A stretch of 64,000 bases of DNA from Synechococcus sp. AG-679-D13 (GTDB taxonomy: Bacteria; Cyanobacteriota; Cyanobacteriia; PCC-6307; Cyanobiaceae), in assembly GCA_003210735.1 (NCBI GenBank), contig QCUM01000003.1, positions 23,517 to 87,516 of the forward strand, read 5' to 3'. Each line of letters begins with the position of its first letter. The stretch's first letter is position 1. Positions 35,093 to 43,780 of this stretch are shown here, piece by piece. Both the position numbers and the translations under genes were made by a program. The notes beneath the pieces are model-generated. The model was not told the DNA's origin and searched no databases. It worked only from the letters and a program-made list of their open reading frames with translations.

Positions 35093-35880
35093 GTGCTTCC
35101 ACGCGTCATTTCATCCTGTTTCGAGACATACCATTGATGTATGGCAGGGTTCCCAAAGTTGCCAACAGCTCAATCAAAGCCAGTCTATGCAAACTTCTAT
35201 CTGAAAAGCCTGACGGCGGAATAAAAACAACTGCAGATCGGTTTTGGCGACAAAACACGCATGACGAAACAAAGCTGATCACAACATCGCAAGCCAGACG
35301 ACTGCGCGAGACCCACTTCAGCTTCAGCTTTGTAAGAAATCCATTCGACAGACTGGTAGCCGCTTATAACAATAAAATCATGGAGATCGATGATGTTCCG
35401 TCACCCATGGAAAAAATGGGGTTATATCATGCAATGCCTTTCAAGGAGTTCATCGAACTGGTCTGCAAAGCAGACCCAGCAGAGATGGACAACCACATCA
35501 GGCCCCAGGCAGAGATACTGATAACGGACAAAAAAATTGTTCCAAAGTTTGTAGGCAGGATGGAACATATCGACGATCATTGGAAGCGTTTACGAAAGCG
35601 AATGAAACTCGAAGGCCTACCAACACTCGGACTTCTTCCTCAGAAAAATGTACGTCGTGACGACCGCAAAGATATTGGCCATTATTTCAAAACATCAACA
35701 TTAATCGACCAAGTATTGGAGCGATATGCTATCGACTTCAAGAGATTCTATGGTGATTACAGTATCGACAAGTTGATCCTCGGAGAGCATCTTGAGAAAA
35801 AGCCACCATTGCAACGTGGCGTCAGCAAGGCCAGGCGACGCCTAAACGCACAAACATCCATCGAGCCAGACAAAGCTTAA
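35089..35880 (+). CDS. sulfotransferase family 2-like protein, copy 1
   Basis: 263 residues. The PAPS-binding 5' loop is RVPKVANSSIK (about 20-30), and the 3'-phosphate site is HFSFSFVRNPFDRLVAAYNN (about 76-95), as in Golgi-type carbohydrate sulfotransferases. A Gln-Lys-Asn-Val-Arg-Arg block near the C-terminus is shared with copy 2 at 36695. Soluble, no signal peptide, so it would act on a cytoplasmic glycan precursor. Starts inside the neuB stop (ATGA) and ends in TAATG with the next gene. Confidence 0.85.
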   Translation: MSASTRHFILFRDIPLMYGRVPKVANSSIKASLCKLLSEKPDGGIKTTADRFWRQNTHDETKLITTSQARRLRETHFSFSFVRNPFDRLVAAYNNKIMEIDDVPSPMEKMGLYHAMPFKEFIELVCKADPAEMDNHIRPQAEILITDKKIVPKFVGRMEHIDDHWKRLRKRMKLEGLPTLGLLPQKNVRRDDRKDIGHYFKTSTLIDQVLERYAIDFKRFYGDYSIDKLILGEHLEKKPPLQRGVSKARRRLNAQTSIEPDKA

Positions 35881-36698
35881 TGTCATCACCAAAAAAAAGT
35901 CTCATCCAGAAAGGACTTGAAGGGGAGCATTCAGAGATTGTCAATCAATATCGAGATAGTCTTCCTAATTTCATCATCATAGGCGCCGCCAAGTCTGCCA
36001 CTACAACGCTAACGACCATATTGCCACTGCATCCAGACATCTTCATCAGTAAACCTAAAGAACCTAAGTTTTTTGGCAGGAACTACAACAAGGGATGGGA
36101 CTGGTATGCCTCTCGATTTAAAGCCGGGAAAAATTATGCCCTTAGGGGAGAAGGCAGCACAATGTATGCAAGTAAAATGAAAAAATTCCGTCATACGCCG
36201 GAATTGATGCACCAATACTTACCAAATTTAAAATTAATTTATCTCGTACGCCACCCGCTCGATCGAATTGTGTCTCAGTGGCGTCACCATCGAGGTCGCA
36301 ATCCAAATAGCGCAAACTTCGATGAATTGATCAGTAATCGTCACCTGAGACGACTTGTTGTGGGTTGCTCAATGTACTATCAGCGCCTAATGGCGTTTCG
36401 TGAGTTCTACCCCGACGATCAGATTCACTGTATGACCTTCGAAGATCTGCTCTCCACACCAAAGCAATCACTCAGAAAAACCCTGAGATTTCTTGGCGTT
36501 AAACCACAAGTCAAGCGAATGCTGGATCACAACGGCCTCTTGCCACGAGAGAACGAAGCCGGTGCGAAAGGACGAGATCATGTTGAAAAACCAGAATGGA
36601 ATGCTGAATTAAAGGCGAAGGTGCTGCGTAAGATTCAACCTGATGCCGAACAGATGTTGGCCTATATGGGCAAACCTCTGAACTACTGGAATCTGTGA
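35880..36698 (+). CDS. sulfotransferase (PAPS-dependent, Sulfotransfer_1-like)
   Basis: 272 residues. 5'-phosphosulfate loop IIIGAAKSATTTL (about 32-44), Lys-Glu-Pro-Lys-Phe-Phe motif near 60, and the 3'-phosphate motif LVRHPLDRIVSQWRHH (about 121-136). This pattern is of the NodH/heparan type and is not homologous by eye to the family 2 copies on either side. It transfers sulfate from PAPS to a carbohydrate hydroxyl. Overlaps neighbours at both ends, so all three sulfotransferases are one translation block. Confidence 0.88.
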   Translation: MSSPKKSLIQKGLEGEHSEIVNQYRDSLPNFIIIGAAKSATTTLTTILPLHPDIFISKPKEPKFFGRNYNKGWDWYASRFKAGKNYALRGEGSTMYASKMKKFRHTPELMHQYLPNLKLIYLVRHPLDRIVSQWRHHRGRNPNSANFDELISNRHLRRLVVGCSMYYQRLMAFREFYPDDQIHCMTFEDLLSTPKQSLRKTLRFLGVKPQVKRMLDHNGLLPRENEAGAKGRDHVEKPEWNAELKAKVLRKIQPDAEQMLAYMGKPLNYWNL

Positions 36699-37393
36699 AT
36701 ATCAGGCATTTCATTCATTTTCGAGACATACCATTGATGTATGGCAGGGTCCCGAAGGTTGCCAATAGTTCCATTAAGGCTGCTCTCCGCAGGCTGCTTA
36801 AAGCACCTCAGCTTGAAGGGAGCCGAACAACATCCGATAATTTTTGGAGAACAGGTACTGAGGGAGAAACATCAATGCTGAGCACTCACGACGCACGAAT
36901 GTGTCGTGGCACCCATTTCAGCTTCAGCTTTGTACGAAATCCCTTTGACAGATTGGTATCTGCTTACAACAACAAGCTGCTCGAACTCGATGAAATACCC
37001 GGCCCAATGCAAGCAATGGGTCTTGTCCACTCCATGCCGTTTGGCTCGTTTTTAGACGTTGTTGCATCCACGAGCGATGACAACCTGGATATACATCTTC
37101 TACCTCAGAGCACGATCCTGTGCCTTGAGAGGCAACTGATCCCCAACTTCGTTGGCCATTTGGAGACAATGGATGAAGACTGGATCGTTCTACAGCAAAT
37201 TCTTCGACGGGAGGGTCTTCCAGACCTAGGTGCACTTCCTGAAAAAAATGTCAGAAGAGGCTCGAGTCATCGAGATCTAGCCGACTATTTCCAAGACCCT
37301 GACTTGATCCAGATCGTGACCGAACGCTATGGTGATGACATCGAATGGTTCTATGGAGACAAAACAACGGAGCAGCTGATCAACGGTGAATAA
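36695..37393 (+). CDS. sulfotransferase family 2-like protein, copy 2
   Basis: 232 residues, GTG start overlapping the previous stop (GTGA). It is a paralog of the gene at 35089: both begin with a Phe-Arg-Asp-Ile-Pro-Leu-Met-Tyr-Gly-Arg-Val-Pro-Lys-Val-Ala-Asn segment and share HFSFSFVRNPFDRLVSAYNN and Glu-Lys-Asn-Val-Arg-Arg. The opening DNA of the two genes is almost identical over more than 40 bases, pointing to a recent duplication or gene conversion. Last gene of the operon; no terminator was recognised in the 285 bases that follow. Confidence 0.85.
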   Translation: MNIRHFIHFRDIPLMYGRVPKVANSSIKAALRRLLKAPQLEGSRTTSDNFWRTGTEGETSMLSTHDARMCRGTHFSFSFVRNPFDRLVSAYNNKLLELDEIPGPMQAMGLVHSMPFGSFLDVVASTSDDNLDIHLLPQSTILCLERQLIPNFVGHLETMDEDWIVLQQILRREGLPDLGALPEKNVRRGSSHRDLADYFQDPDLIQIVTERYGDDIEWFYGDKTTEQLINGE

Positions 37394-37678
37394 GGAGACC
37401 TTGCAGAGCTGCGATTGAAGCAAGTCAATAAATCATTGAACGACTATTATCGCATAGAAAGGCAGAAGAGCACTAAAAATAGTCTTGTGAATGGCATACA
37501 GAATGCCCTAGTCAGACCAAAAGCAGGTTTCTAAATTAACGAGACTCAATAGGCAATATTGATCAGGTCAGTAAATAAAAGCCATCCGGTTTTTAGGGAA
37601 AGAGGGCGGCCAATCAACTGATTCAAAACCGTGATATTGAGCCAGTGCGGAAAGGAATTGAAATTCGGAAGGCCTGAT

Positions 37679-38098
37679 TTAACGAACGAGTGAAGATTTT
37701 CGACGAATAGCTCTGAAGTTGGGCGTCGCTCCGGCGGTTGAACGTGTTATGGCAAGAATCAGAGCACCAATCACAGCAAGATTTCGAACAAAGCCAGCAT
37801 CAACAGGGAACGTATGGAAGATCAGTGTGGTTGGCACAAGAAACAGAAGCAATAAAGAGGCTCCAATTCTTGTGTTAGGAGCAAACACAAACAGAATGGA
37901 TCCTGCAATCAACACCACGATTGCAGCGATAAGCAGGAAAGCAGCCAAAGGCTCCGGAATGCCCCGCGAAACGATGAAATCAACCGTTGAGGCGTACCCG
38001 GTCACTTTTCCTGGCACAGCCATGGCGAACAGGAAGGCAACAAATGCCCGCCCAACAAAATCGAAAAGCTTGACGCTGTCTGCAGCGGGGTACGACAT
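37679..38098 (-). CDS. DoxX-family membrane protein
   Basis: 139 residues, four hydrophobic helices (about 13-33, 50-75, 79-97, 103-118) and a basic C-terminal tail. The first helix with FVGRAFVAFLFAMAVPGKV and the Gly-Ile-Pro-Glu-Pro turn are typical of DoxX proteins, integral inner-membrane proteins with redox-related but poorly defined roles. It stands alone in a gene-poor region. Convergent with the sulfotransferase operon. Confidence 0.82.
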   Translation of the reverse strand: MSYPAADSVKLFDFVGRAFVAFLFAMAVPGKVTGYASTVDFIVSRGIPEPLAAFLLIAAIVVLIAGSILFVFAPNTRIGASLLLLFLVPTTLIFHTFPVDAGFVRNLAVIGALILAITRSTAGATPNFRAIRRKSSLVR

Positions 38099-38599
38099 AT
38101 GCGCACAAGAGTGACTCCTGTTTTAGCAGAGAGACCCAAAACCCATCTCAATCCCTGCAGGTGCCTCTGGGAGGAGAATCAGCCGATGCCTTTATTGCAA
38201 TAGAAAGACTCACAGTGGTCATCATGGGAAGTGATTCCAAGTGTCAACAAGAGATGACCCTGTCTAAGGAATCAGGGCCAACTTATTGCACGATTATTGA
38301 TACATTTAGCAATTCAAAAAAGATTAACTTGCCATCCGAAAAGAAGTTGCCTAATCACTGGCACAAAACATGCTCAACAACAGCAAATAATCCAACCAAC
38401 GACTTGCTATAGGTCATACTGAATCCTCAAATAATCAGGCCCCTGCTTTACAAAGCTGCTTCACCAAAGCCTTATGCACATGAGAATTATGACAACACTC
38501 ACGACTACCGCAGAAGACTGTAACTAGCTAAAGCAAAGTCAAACGATTGATCAAAGACGGGGAAAATTTAGCAAATTCAACAGCCAGAATTAAAACGAA
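38099..38599. other. no supported gene
   Basis: About 500 bases of lower GC. The only ORF of note (83 codons, plus strand) has no protein-like features and is not annotated. No RNA, repeat or terminator was recognised. Confidence 0.5.
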
Positions 38600-39013
38600 T
38601 CAACGTGGAAATCCATTATAAATTAATTCAGCCTTTGTTTCACCATCTGTGTAGATGCGAATCTCAGTTTCAACCGTTGGTGGTAGCTTAAGAACCTCCC
38701 AGCCTGGCGCGCCGCCTAAGAATCGATACGTAAAGCCATTCTTCTCATCAGCGAGGCAATCTTTTGAAGACTGATGGCTATACATACACGACTGTGCTTG
38801 ATATTGACTGATTCCTCCATTCAAAGCCTCGGCACGCATACGCGCAAAATTAAACGCCCTCTGGGTAGGCTTTGGGTCAACAACAATCACTAGGTCATCA
38901 ATCCCATTCATTGAAGACTCTTTTTCACAGACGTCATGGCTTAGAGCCTTAAGGGCAAAGCCAGCAGACAGGCTCAAAGCTCCCATTAAAATCAAAAAGA
39001 ATTTTCCAGGCAC
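38600..39013 (-). CDS. small secreted protein, unknown function
   Basis: 137 residues. A short hydrophobic N-terminal signal (about 4-24, KFFLILMGALSLSAGFALKA) is followed by a mature domain with four Cys (near 30, 78, 86 and 109 by eye), suggesting periplasmic disulfides. The C-terminal part is beta-rich (Glu-Ile-Arg-Ile-Tyr-Thr-Asp-Gly-Glu). I do not recognise it. It stands alone with long non-coding DNA on both sides, typical of the low-density stretch left of the integrase. Confidence 0.6.
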   Translation of the reverse strand: MPGKFFLILMGALSLSAGFALKALSHDVCEKESSMNGIDDLVIVVDPKPTQRAFNFARMRAEALNGGISQYQAQSCMYSHQSSKDCLADEKNGFTYRFLGGAPGWEVLKLPPTVETEIRIYTDGETKAELIYNGFPR

Positions 39014-39619
39014 AAAGACAACAAGGACTCAATAAAAAATAATTCAGTTGTTCTATAAAGTCAAGCAAGCATGAAAAGCGAAACACATTCCTTGATACGA
39101 GAAACCCCGAACAAATTAACGCCTTTCAGAGTTTCCTAGATTTAGAGAATCAGACGAGTGTCAAACCAAAACAAAAAAATGAAGATCTCAGCCCTTTGTT
39201 GAATACTCAAACTCTAGCCCTGGACAAAATACTTTCAAGAAATGCCCAAGACTCAGGAGGCCTCCCGACAGACCATAACCAATGATCATTTCGAAGATCA
39301 CCACTGAAATGTCAAGGCGATCTGCTCAAGGCACAACACAGAAGAAACGAGATGGTCCGCTCATCAGTGCCAGCCATTGATCAGTCACTTTGCAAATTAT
39401 ATTATTAGGTCAATAAAACCAATACAGCGATTGCAAAGCAGCATGCCAAGAGTTTTTGAAACGATGCCGAAAGCATTGAAGGAATGATCATTCGGTAACT
39501 GCGACATGTTGCTTACCATCACAGAGCCATGATGCAGACCTTGGCAACTTGTGGCAGAAGAAACCCGGAGAGTGCAAGGATATAGTGAGCAACTCACCTC
39601 CTAACCAAGAAGGGAGCAC
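39014..39619. other. no supported gene
   Basis: About 600 bases with stops in all frames except a 66-codon minus-strand ORF of poor composition. No convincing promoter, repeat or RNA is visible. The last bases before 39620 contain GGGAG, a plausible ribosome-binding site for the next gene. Confidence 0.5.
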
Positions 39620-40078
39620 ATGAATCAAACCAGAGAGCCATACGGTCATCTCTTTTTGATTTTGGGAATTATTTTTGCACTAACCCTGCTTCTGTTTAGC
39701 GGTTTCGTAGGGCAAAAAGCCTGGCGCCATCAATCGGAACTCACAAGAAACTTTGAAGCCTGCATGGAAAGTGCACCATTCAAAAAGGTTTTGGACACCC
39801 CCAAGCCGGAAATAATTTTATCAGTGGAAGAGCTGCAAGATCATTTTGATGAGTTCGATCGACTGTTCAAAGAGACTGGCCTCCCACCAATCTGGAACGG
39901 GGAGACCCTGGTTCCATGGAAAGACTTCCATAGAGGCTCAATCAAAATCGTTAAGCAATGCCATTTAGAGCTGGGAATAACACAGCCGCAAAAGCAACTC
40001 AAAGGCACCTACGCAAAACCTGTATGGGATCCAAATTCAAAAATATGGATAGATTCCCAGACAATCCTCATTGACTGA
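39620..40078 (+). CDS. single-pass membrane protein, unknown function
   Basis: 152 residues, ATG start preceded by AAGAAGGGAG at good spacing. One membrane helix at about 9-30 (HLFLILGIIFALTLLLFSGF), then a charged soluble domain with two Cys, rich in Lys, Asp and Trp-Asn-Gly. Membrane anchored with the domain probably outside. Family not recognised. It lies between two gene-free stretches. Confidence 0.62.
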   Translation: MNQTREPYGHLFLILGIIFALTLLLFSGFVGQKAWRHQSELTRNFEACMESAPFKKVLDTPKPEIILSVEELQDHFDEFDRLFKETGLPPIWNGETLVPWKDFHRGSIKIVKQCHLELGITQPQKQLKGTYAKPVWDPNSKIWIDSQTILID

Positions 40079-40296
40079 AGTTTACTTTGCAAATTATCCA
40101 GCCTTTTAGCACCGACCTCGTTTTTAGCCGAAAAAAGTTATATGGGAAGCATTGCAGCTGAAATCATGAATCAATTGAGTCCGAATTCAATCAACATTTG
40201 TCCTGATCGTTTCGCTACCAGCGGTGGAATGACGAAATACATCCGATCGTAAAAAAAAGGACGTACCTGATTCACACCTTCGACAAGTTGTTGTCC

Positions 40297-40440
40297 ATGA
40301 GGAATTTCCGCGCAGACCAACCAATCGTCGAAGATCAGTCCGACGACTCCTACGCCGCTTGGCTTGAGAGAAGACGATTGGATAACGAGGAACCTTGGCT
40401 GTTTTACGGGGAAGACGAAGATTTCATCACTGCCGCCTGA
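40297..40440 (+). CDS. possible 47-residue acidic protein
   Basis: A short ATG frame encodes a 47-residue protein with protein-like composition: 14 acidic residues, a Trp-Leu-Glu-Arg-Arg-Arg-Leu-Asp helix and a Pro-Trp-Leu-Phe-Tyr-Gly motif. The overlapping 135-codon frame on the other strand (40171-40578) looks less natural. No strong ribosome-binding site is seen. It is offered as a candidate only. Confidence 0.35.
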   Translation: MRNFRADQPIVEDQSDDSYAAWLERRRLDNEEPWLFYGEDEDFITAA

Positions 40441-40871
40441 ATTCCGTTGTATTGCCGAAAACCTTCGCTCATCCCAATCGGCAAAGGCAGCGTCATGCGC
40501 TCGTAAGGAAGACCTGATGGCCGGCTGCTGCAACGAGAAGGTTCTTCGCTGACTCCCCTTCAGTTCAAAGGCAGACACCTGATCTGGAGCGCTCTATGGT
40601 TTGGAGGTGGGAGGGAGACCTCTTCGGGCGTGGTTGCTTGTTTAGGTGGGTGGTGTCACGACCTACCGCCTCTCTCACACCTATTTTGCTGATCAGCTCA
40701 CTCGATTGGAAGCAATGGGCTGAATGGGCGGCAAGTCAGCTCACATGTGAGCCTGAACCATTCGGTGCTCGTGGCTAACCATGGCCAATCGTCGAGGCCC
40801 TCAAGGATTAACCCCCTAGGGGTGCCGTCGAGGATTCCAACTATTACGTCTCAACCTTGTTAAGGGACAGT
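40441..40871. other. no supported gene
   Basis: About 430 bases. Short frames (62 and 60 codons) have odd composition. A small palindrome, ACCCCCTAGGGGT, lies at about 40808-40821, without a T-run, so it is not called a terminator. Confidence 0.45.
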
Positions 40872-41210
40872 TCAACCAAAAGTACGTCCATTCCAGCCCC
40901 ATTCAGAGGCGTTGACATCATCAAAACCAATATATATCCGGTCTTTTTCAATCCCTAATGACGCCTTAATCAACTCACAGAATTGATCCGTCATGGCCGA
41001 AGGAGTCAAGGAACCAATCGATTTAATCTCGACATAAGCGCATGGCTGATCACTACCAGCGAATGTCATTGGAACTCCTGATTCCAAAAGGGTCATGACA
41101 TAAGACTCAGGCTTGCCTGTTGCAGACGCGAGGGCAGAAGAAAGCTTTTTCAGAAGAGCACTAGCATCTTGAACATCGGAGATATTCGTCCTGACATTAA
41201 TAAGCGGCAT
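40872..41210 (-). CDS. MIF/tautomerase-superfamily protein
   Basis: 112 residues. The N-terminal Met-Pro (catalytic Pro-1 after Met removal), Lys at about 33 in the Gly-Lys-Pro-Glu-Ser-Tyr-Val segment, and the Ile-Gly-Ser-Leu-Thr block (about 66-70) match macrophage migration inhibitory factor homologs, which form trimers with phenylpyruvate tautomerase activity. The C-terminal Ile-Tyr-Ile-Gly-Phe-Asp-Asp-Val and Trp-Gly-Trp-Asn-Gly also fit. Cyanobacterial MIF homologs are known; the physiological substrate is not. Confidence 0.9.
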   Translation of the reverse strand: MPLINVRTNISDVQDASALLKKLSSALASATGKPESYVMTLLESGVPMTFAGSDQPCAYVEIKSIGSLTPSAMTDQFCELIKASLGIEKDRIYIGFDDVNASEWGWNGRTFG

Positions 41211-41506
41211 CGTTGGCGGGAGTACAGGTATATATATTGGTCTTGAAGCTTCAGCATATCATGCATCTTTAATCAGTATTGACAAGGAAGTGGCTTAATG
41301 ACCTGGCGACTGGTGACACCAAAAATGCTGTCCATAGCAATACTTCCCGTGCTGCCCGAGATGACCTGAAAGAGGAAGCGATTAGTTTTTAGTATATTCC
41401 CCACCCGAACTTATCATACAAGCCAAATCTTTCCATAACACATGACAAGAAACTCGCCTTGACATGGGAATAAAAAGGGAATACAAAATTCCCTACAAAT
41501 CAGACC

Positions 41507-42859
41507 TCATCTAATCAACATTTCATACATCACTCTTGAAAGCAATCTGATGCCGTCATCCCCTTTCAAGGTTTTAAAATCAGGCATATTTTTATAAAAA
41601 ATTGACAAATCCTCTAGCAATTCAGGATGAAATTGAAATGTAAATGATTTTCTTGAATTCTGAGTTTGATGGTCTATGTAATTTATACAAGTAGCCGCTA
41701 CTTCTGTGCAGACTTCTCCATTCATGCGAGTTGAGCATACGATTTCTACCGAGGTTGGCAGATTCAAGATCCAAGACAAATCTGTCATCAATATCTTCTT
41801 TCGTATTGGATAAACTGCTTTATATAATTCTCCAAATGCCCAATTGGCAAAAAGAATAGCCTCCTGATTGACGACATCGCCATGGAACATCTCTATGTGA
41901 ATACGTTTCTCATAAGTAAGGAATTTTTCTACAATTCCCAACTCATGCTCGTGAGCTAGTTCATGATACATCAGTAAGTCTGCGAATTCGTCGCTGGGAT
42001 GTAATCCAGAATGTGAATATTTCTCCAGGTCCACTTTGCCGACTTCTGGCTTGAGATTAAGCGCAACGGCAAAGCAACTGTGATCCCAGCCCTTCGCAAC
42101 TATTTTTTCATTTTTATAAACACACAAATTTTTTCCAACTGAAATGATTTCATTACATTTATTGCCTAAGTTCTTAAGGTAATAGTTCTTTTCCTCGGAA
42201 TTCTGCAAGAATTTTAGAATTTGGCCTGTTGCTTGCTTGATTATTTCTATATGGGCTTGAGCCGCAAGTTGATGTCCCAAGCAAATAAATATAGCTGGCG
42301 CTGATTTTGAATCTCTTGCAAGAATAATGTCTTCAACTACGCCTTGCAAATCACCCAGTCTAATATTTGTACCATCAAAACTTCGACCATCTCTTAAACT
42401 AGGATAACCTCCCTCCACAAAACACATTGCAGAGTTACTTATTAATTCTATCAAAAGTTCTTTGTCTAAAGGACCAGTTTCCCAAAGCGGTACTAATATT
42501 GAATCGCAATCAGCTATATATTGAGACAAGTAGGCAATATTGATGGACGCTTTGACTTCTTTCCCTTTTGGGTTGATTCCGACATGCCTTGCTGGCTCTA
42601 TTATGAAAATAGAATTTTTATATAATTTCGGATGTTTTGAAATTTCTTTTAAATCGCCATTTGACTTCACAACCATCTCCAACGGTCCTTTTTCTCCCCA
42701 TTCGCTATTTACAAGTGAATTCAATTTCTTGTCATAAAAAGGTTCAAGCAGGCTATTTGAATCTCTATCACTTATAAAATCCGCTAAAAAGAATTCAATG
42801 CTTGTGCGACTTGAATTCCCAGGTCTAAAGAAACCGGGCTCTTCTTTTGAGAAATCCAT
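41507..42859 (-). CDS. orphan class I glutamine-amidotransferase-like protein
   Basis: 450 residues, AT-rich. A class I GATase triad is visible: Cys in FICLGHQLAAQ (about 190-200) and His and Glu in FQFHPELLEDL (about 411-421). GMP synthase-type GATases are near 200 residues, so the module is stretched by a large insertion (about 225-380) with Tyr-His-Glu-Leu-Ala-His-Glu-His-Glu-Leu-Gly. The first 100 residues are unlike any family I recognise. No ammonia-accepting synthetase lies beside it. It may be a free-standing hydrolase or transferase of GATase fold. Base composition and isolation suggest acquisition. Confidence 0.68.
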   Translation of the reverse strand: MDFSKEEPGFFRPGNSSRTSIEFFLADFISDRDSNSLLEPFYDKKLNSLVNSEWGEKGPLEMVVKSNGDLKEISKHPKLYKNSIFIIEPARHVGINPKGKEVKASINIAYLSQYIADCDSILVPLWETGPLDKELLIELISNSAMCFVEGGYPSLRDGRSFDGTNIRLGDLQGVVEDIILARDSKSAPAIFICLGHQLAAQAHIEIIKQATGQILKFLQNSEEKNYYLKNLGNKCNEIISVGKNLCVYKNEKIVAKGWDHSCFAVALNLKPEVGKVDLEKYSHSGLHPSDEFADLLMYHELAHEHELGIVEKFLTYEKRIHIEMFHGDVVNQEAILFANWAFGELYKAVYPIRKKILMTDLSWILNLPTSVEIVCSTRMNGEVCTEVAATCINYIDHQTQNSRKSFTFQFHPELLEDLSIFYKNMPDFKTLKGDDGIRLLSRVMYEMLIR

Positions 42860-43272
42860 AGGTCATCACAGAAGAAAATTCCTTTCCAAAGTATGTCATC
42901 AACAACAAAAGAATGCACCCAATTATTTGGAGATTTTAAAGCTTTAGCCGCATTTAGTCAAATCAGCTACCAACTTCAGTTGAGTTACCGTCATTGGACG
43001 AAGTCTTTTATCTGGCAACGTTGGCATTGGATAATTTGGTTAATTATCAAACAGATATTTGATGGCCTAAAGCTATTCGTCAGATGCAAAAAATGATTGC
43101 CGTTTGCTTTACCCTGGTATCCAAGGTGCGACAGCCCGCCGAAGGTTGGTGCAAATCTCATGGATTTCGAGAACATTCAACTTGAGCTTGTAAGCCGAGT
43201 ACTGAAGCCGTAATTGCTATCATTTATTCGTGGGGTTCGTGGCCCACCTTGCATCAAGAGAAAACAGAGGAC
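42860..43272. other. no supported gene
   Basis: About 400 bases with interrupted frames. A minus-strand patch reading Leu-Gly-Tyr-Gln-Gly-Lys (around 43100-43130) faintly recalls transposase DNA, but too little remains to name it. Confidence 0.4.
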
Positions 43273-43310
43273 AAAGCTCCCTGACGTGGCTGATCAGGGA
43301 GCTTTTTTTC
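43273..43310 (+). terminator. rho-independent terminator-like hairpin
   Basis: A 12-base perfect inverted repeat (AAAGCTCCCTGA / TCAGGGAGCTTT) with a 9-base loop runs into a T-run on the plus strand. No gene ends immediately before it on that strand, so it may terminate a lost gene or an unannotated RNA from about 43100-43270. Confidence 0.8.
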
Positions 43311-43380
43311 TTGCCTTAATTACGTTTATGCTGTTAGCTCTGACAGCATATCTTGCTAGCCACGATGTAAGCGCTAAATG

Positions 43381-43650
43381 CTACATATACTCGCCATGAG
43401 TAAATGCTATTCGACGCGACTCTAGCTTCGCATCTGCGATTTTGCCGGCCTCGATTTCATCGCTTTCATCTCCAACTTCTATCTCATTAATTTCCTTCAA
43501 AGTCTTCAGATAAGTTATGCAGCTTTGTCGAATCTCCATTAATTCCTGATAGCAATCCTGATAACCGGCATTGGCGCGCAACTCATAATCCGGCTTGATC
43601 ACAGATTCCGTGAACAGGTCCAGCGCACGCTGATAGGCAAGTGGTCGCAT
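43381..43650 (-). CDS. small acidic protein, unknown function
   Basis: 89 residues, helical, with a Glu/Asp/Lys-rich second half and balanced amino-acid use, so it is more protein-like than the other short frames in this stretch. No motif or signal peptide. It lies downstream of the integrase gene in the same direction (130 bases apart), so it may belong to the same acquired segment. Confidence 0.45.
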   Translation of the reverse strand: MRPLAYQRALDLFTESVIKPDYELRANAGYQDCYQELMEIRQSCITYLKTLKEINEIEVGDESDEIEAGKIADAKLESRRIAFTHGEYM

Positions 43651-43780
43651 AATTTATCAACACGTTATTTATATAAAAACTGCTTGGAGTCCCCTGAGAT
43701 GTCCCGATGGCTACACTTTTTCAATGCATAAATACTTAAAAGCAAATAAGAAGTTCATAGGATGCATTCCTGGTAATTAC

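Noticed and set aside
38161..38412. 83-codon plus-strand frame
   Set aside because: No start signal or family features; Ser/Thr/Lys-rich random-looking translation.
39397..39597. 66-codon minus-strand frame
   Set aside because: Cys/Ser-rich random-looking product in a gene-free stretch.
40171..40578. 135-codon minus-strand frame
   Set aside because: Composition is odd and no motif is visible; a shorter plus-strand frame inside looks more like a protein, and neither is secure.
42991..43176. minus-strand patch with Leu-Gly-Tyr-Gly-like motif as transposase
   Set aside because: Only a Leu-Gly-Tyr-Gln-Gly-Lys match, too short to claim an insertion sequence.
43214..43399. 61-codon plus-strand frame with a hydrophobic end
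   Set aside because: It runs through the terminator-like hairpin, so it is probably not coding.
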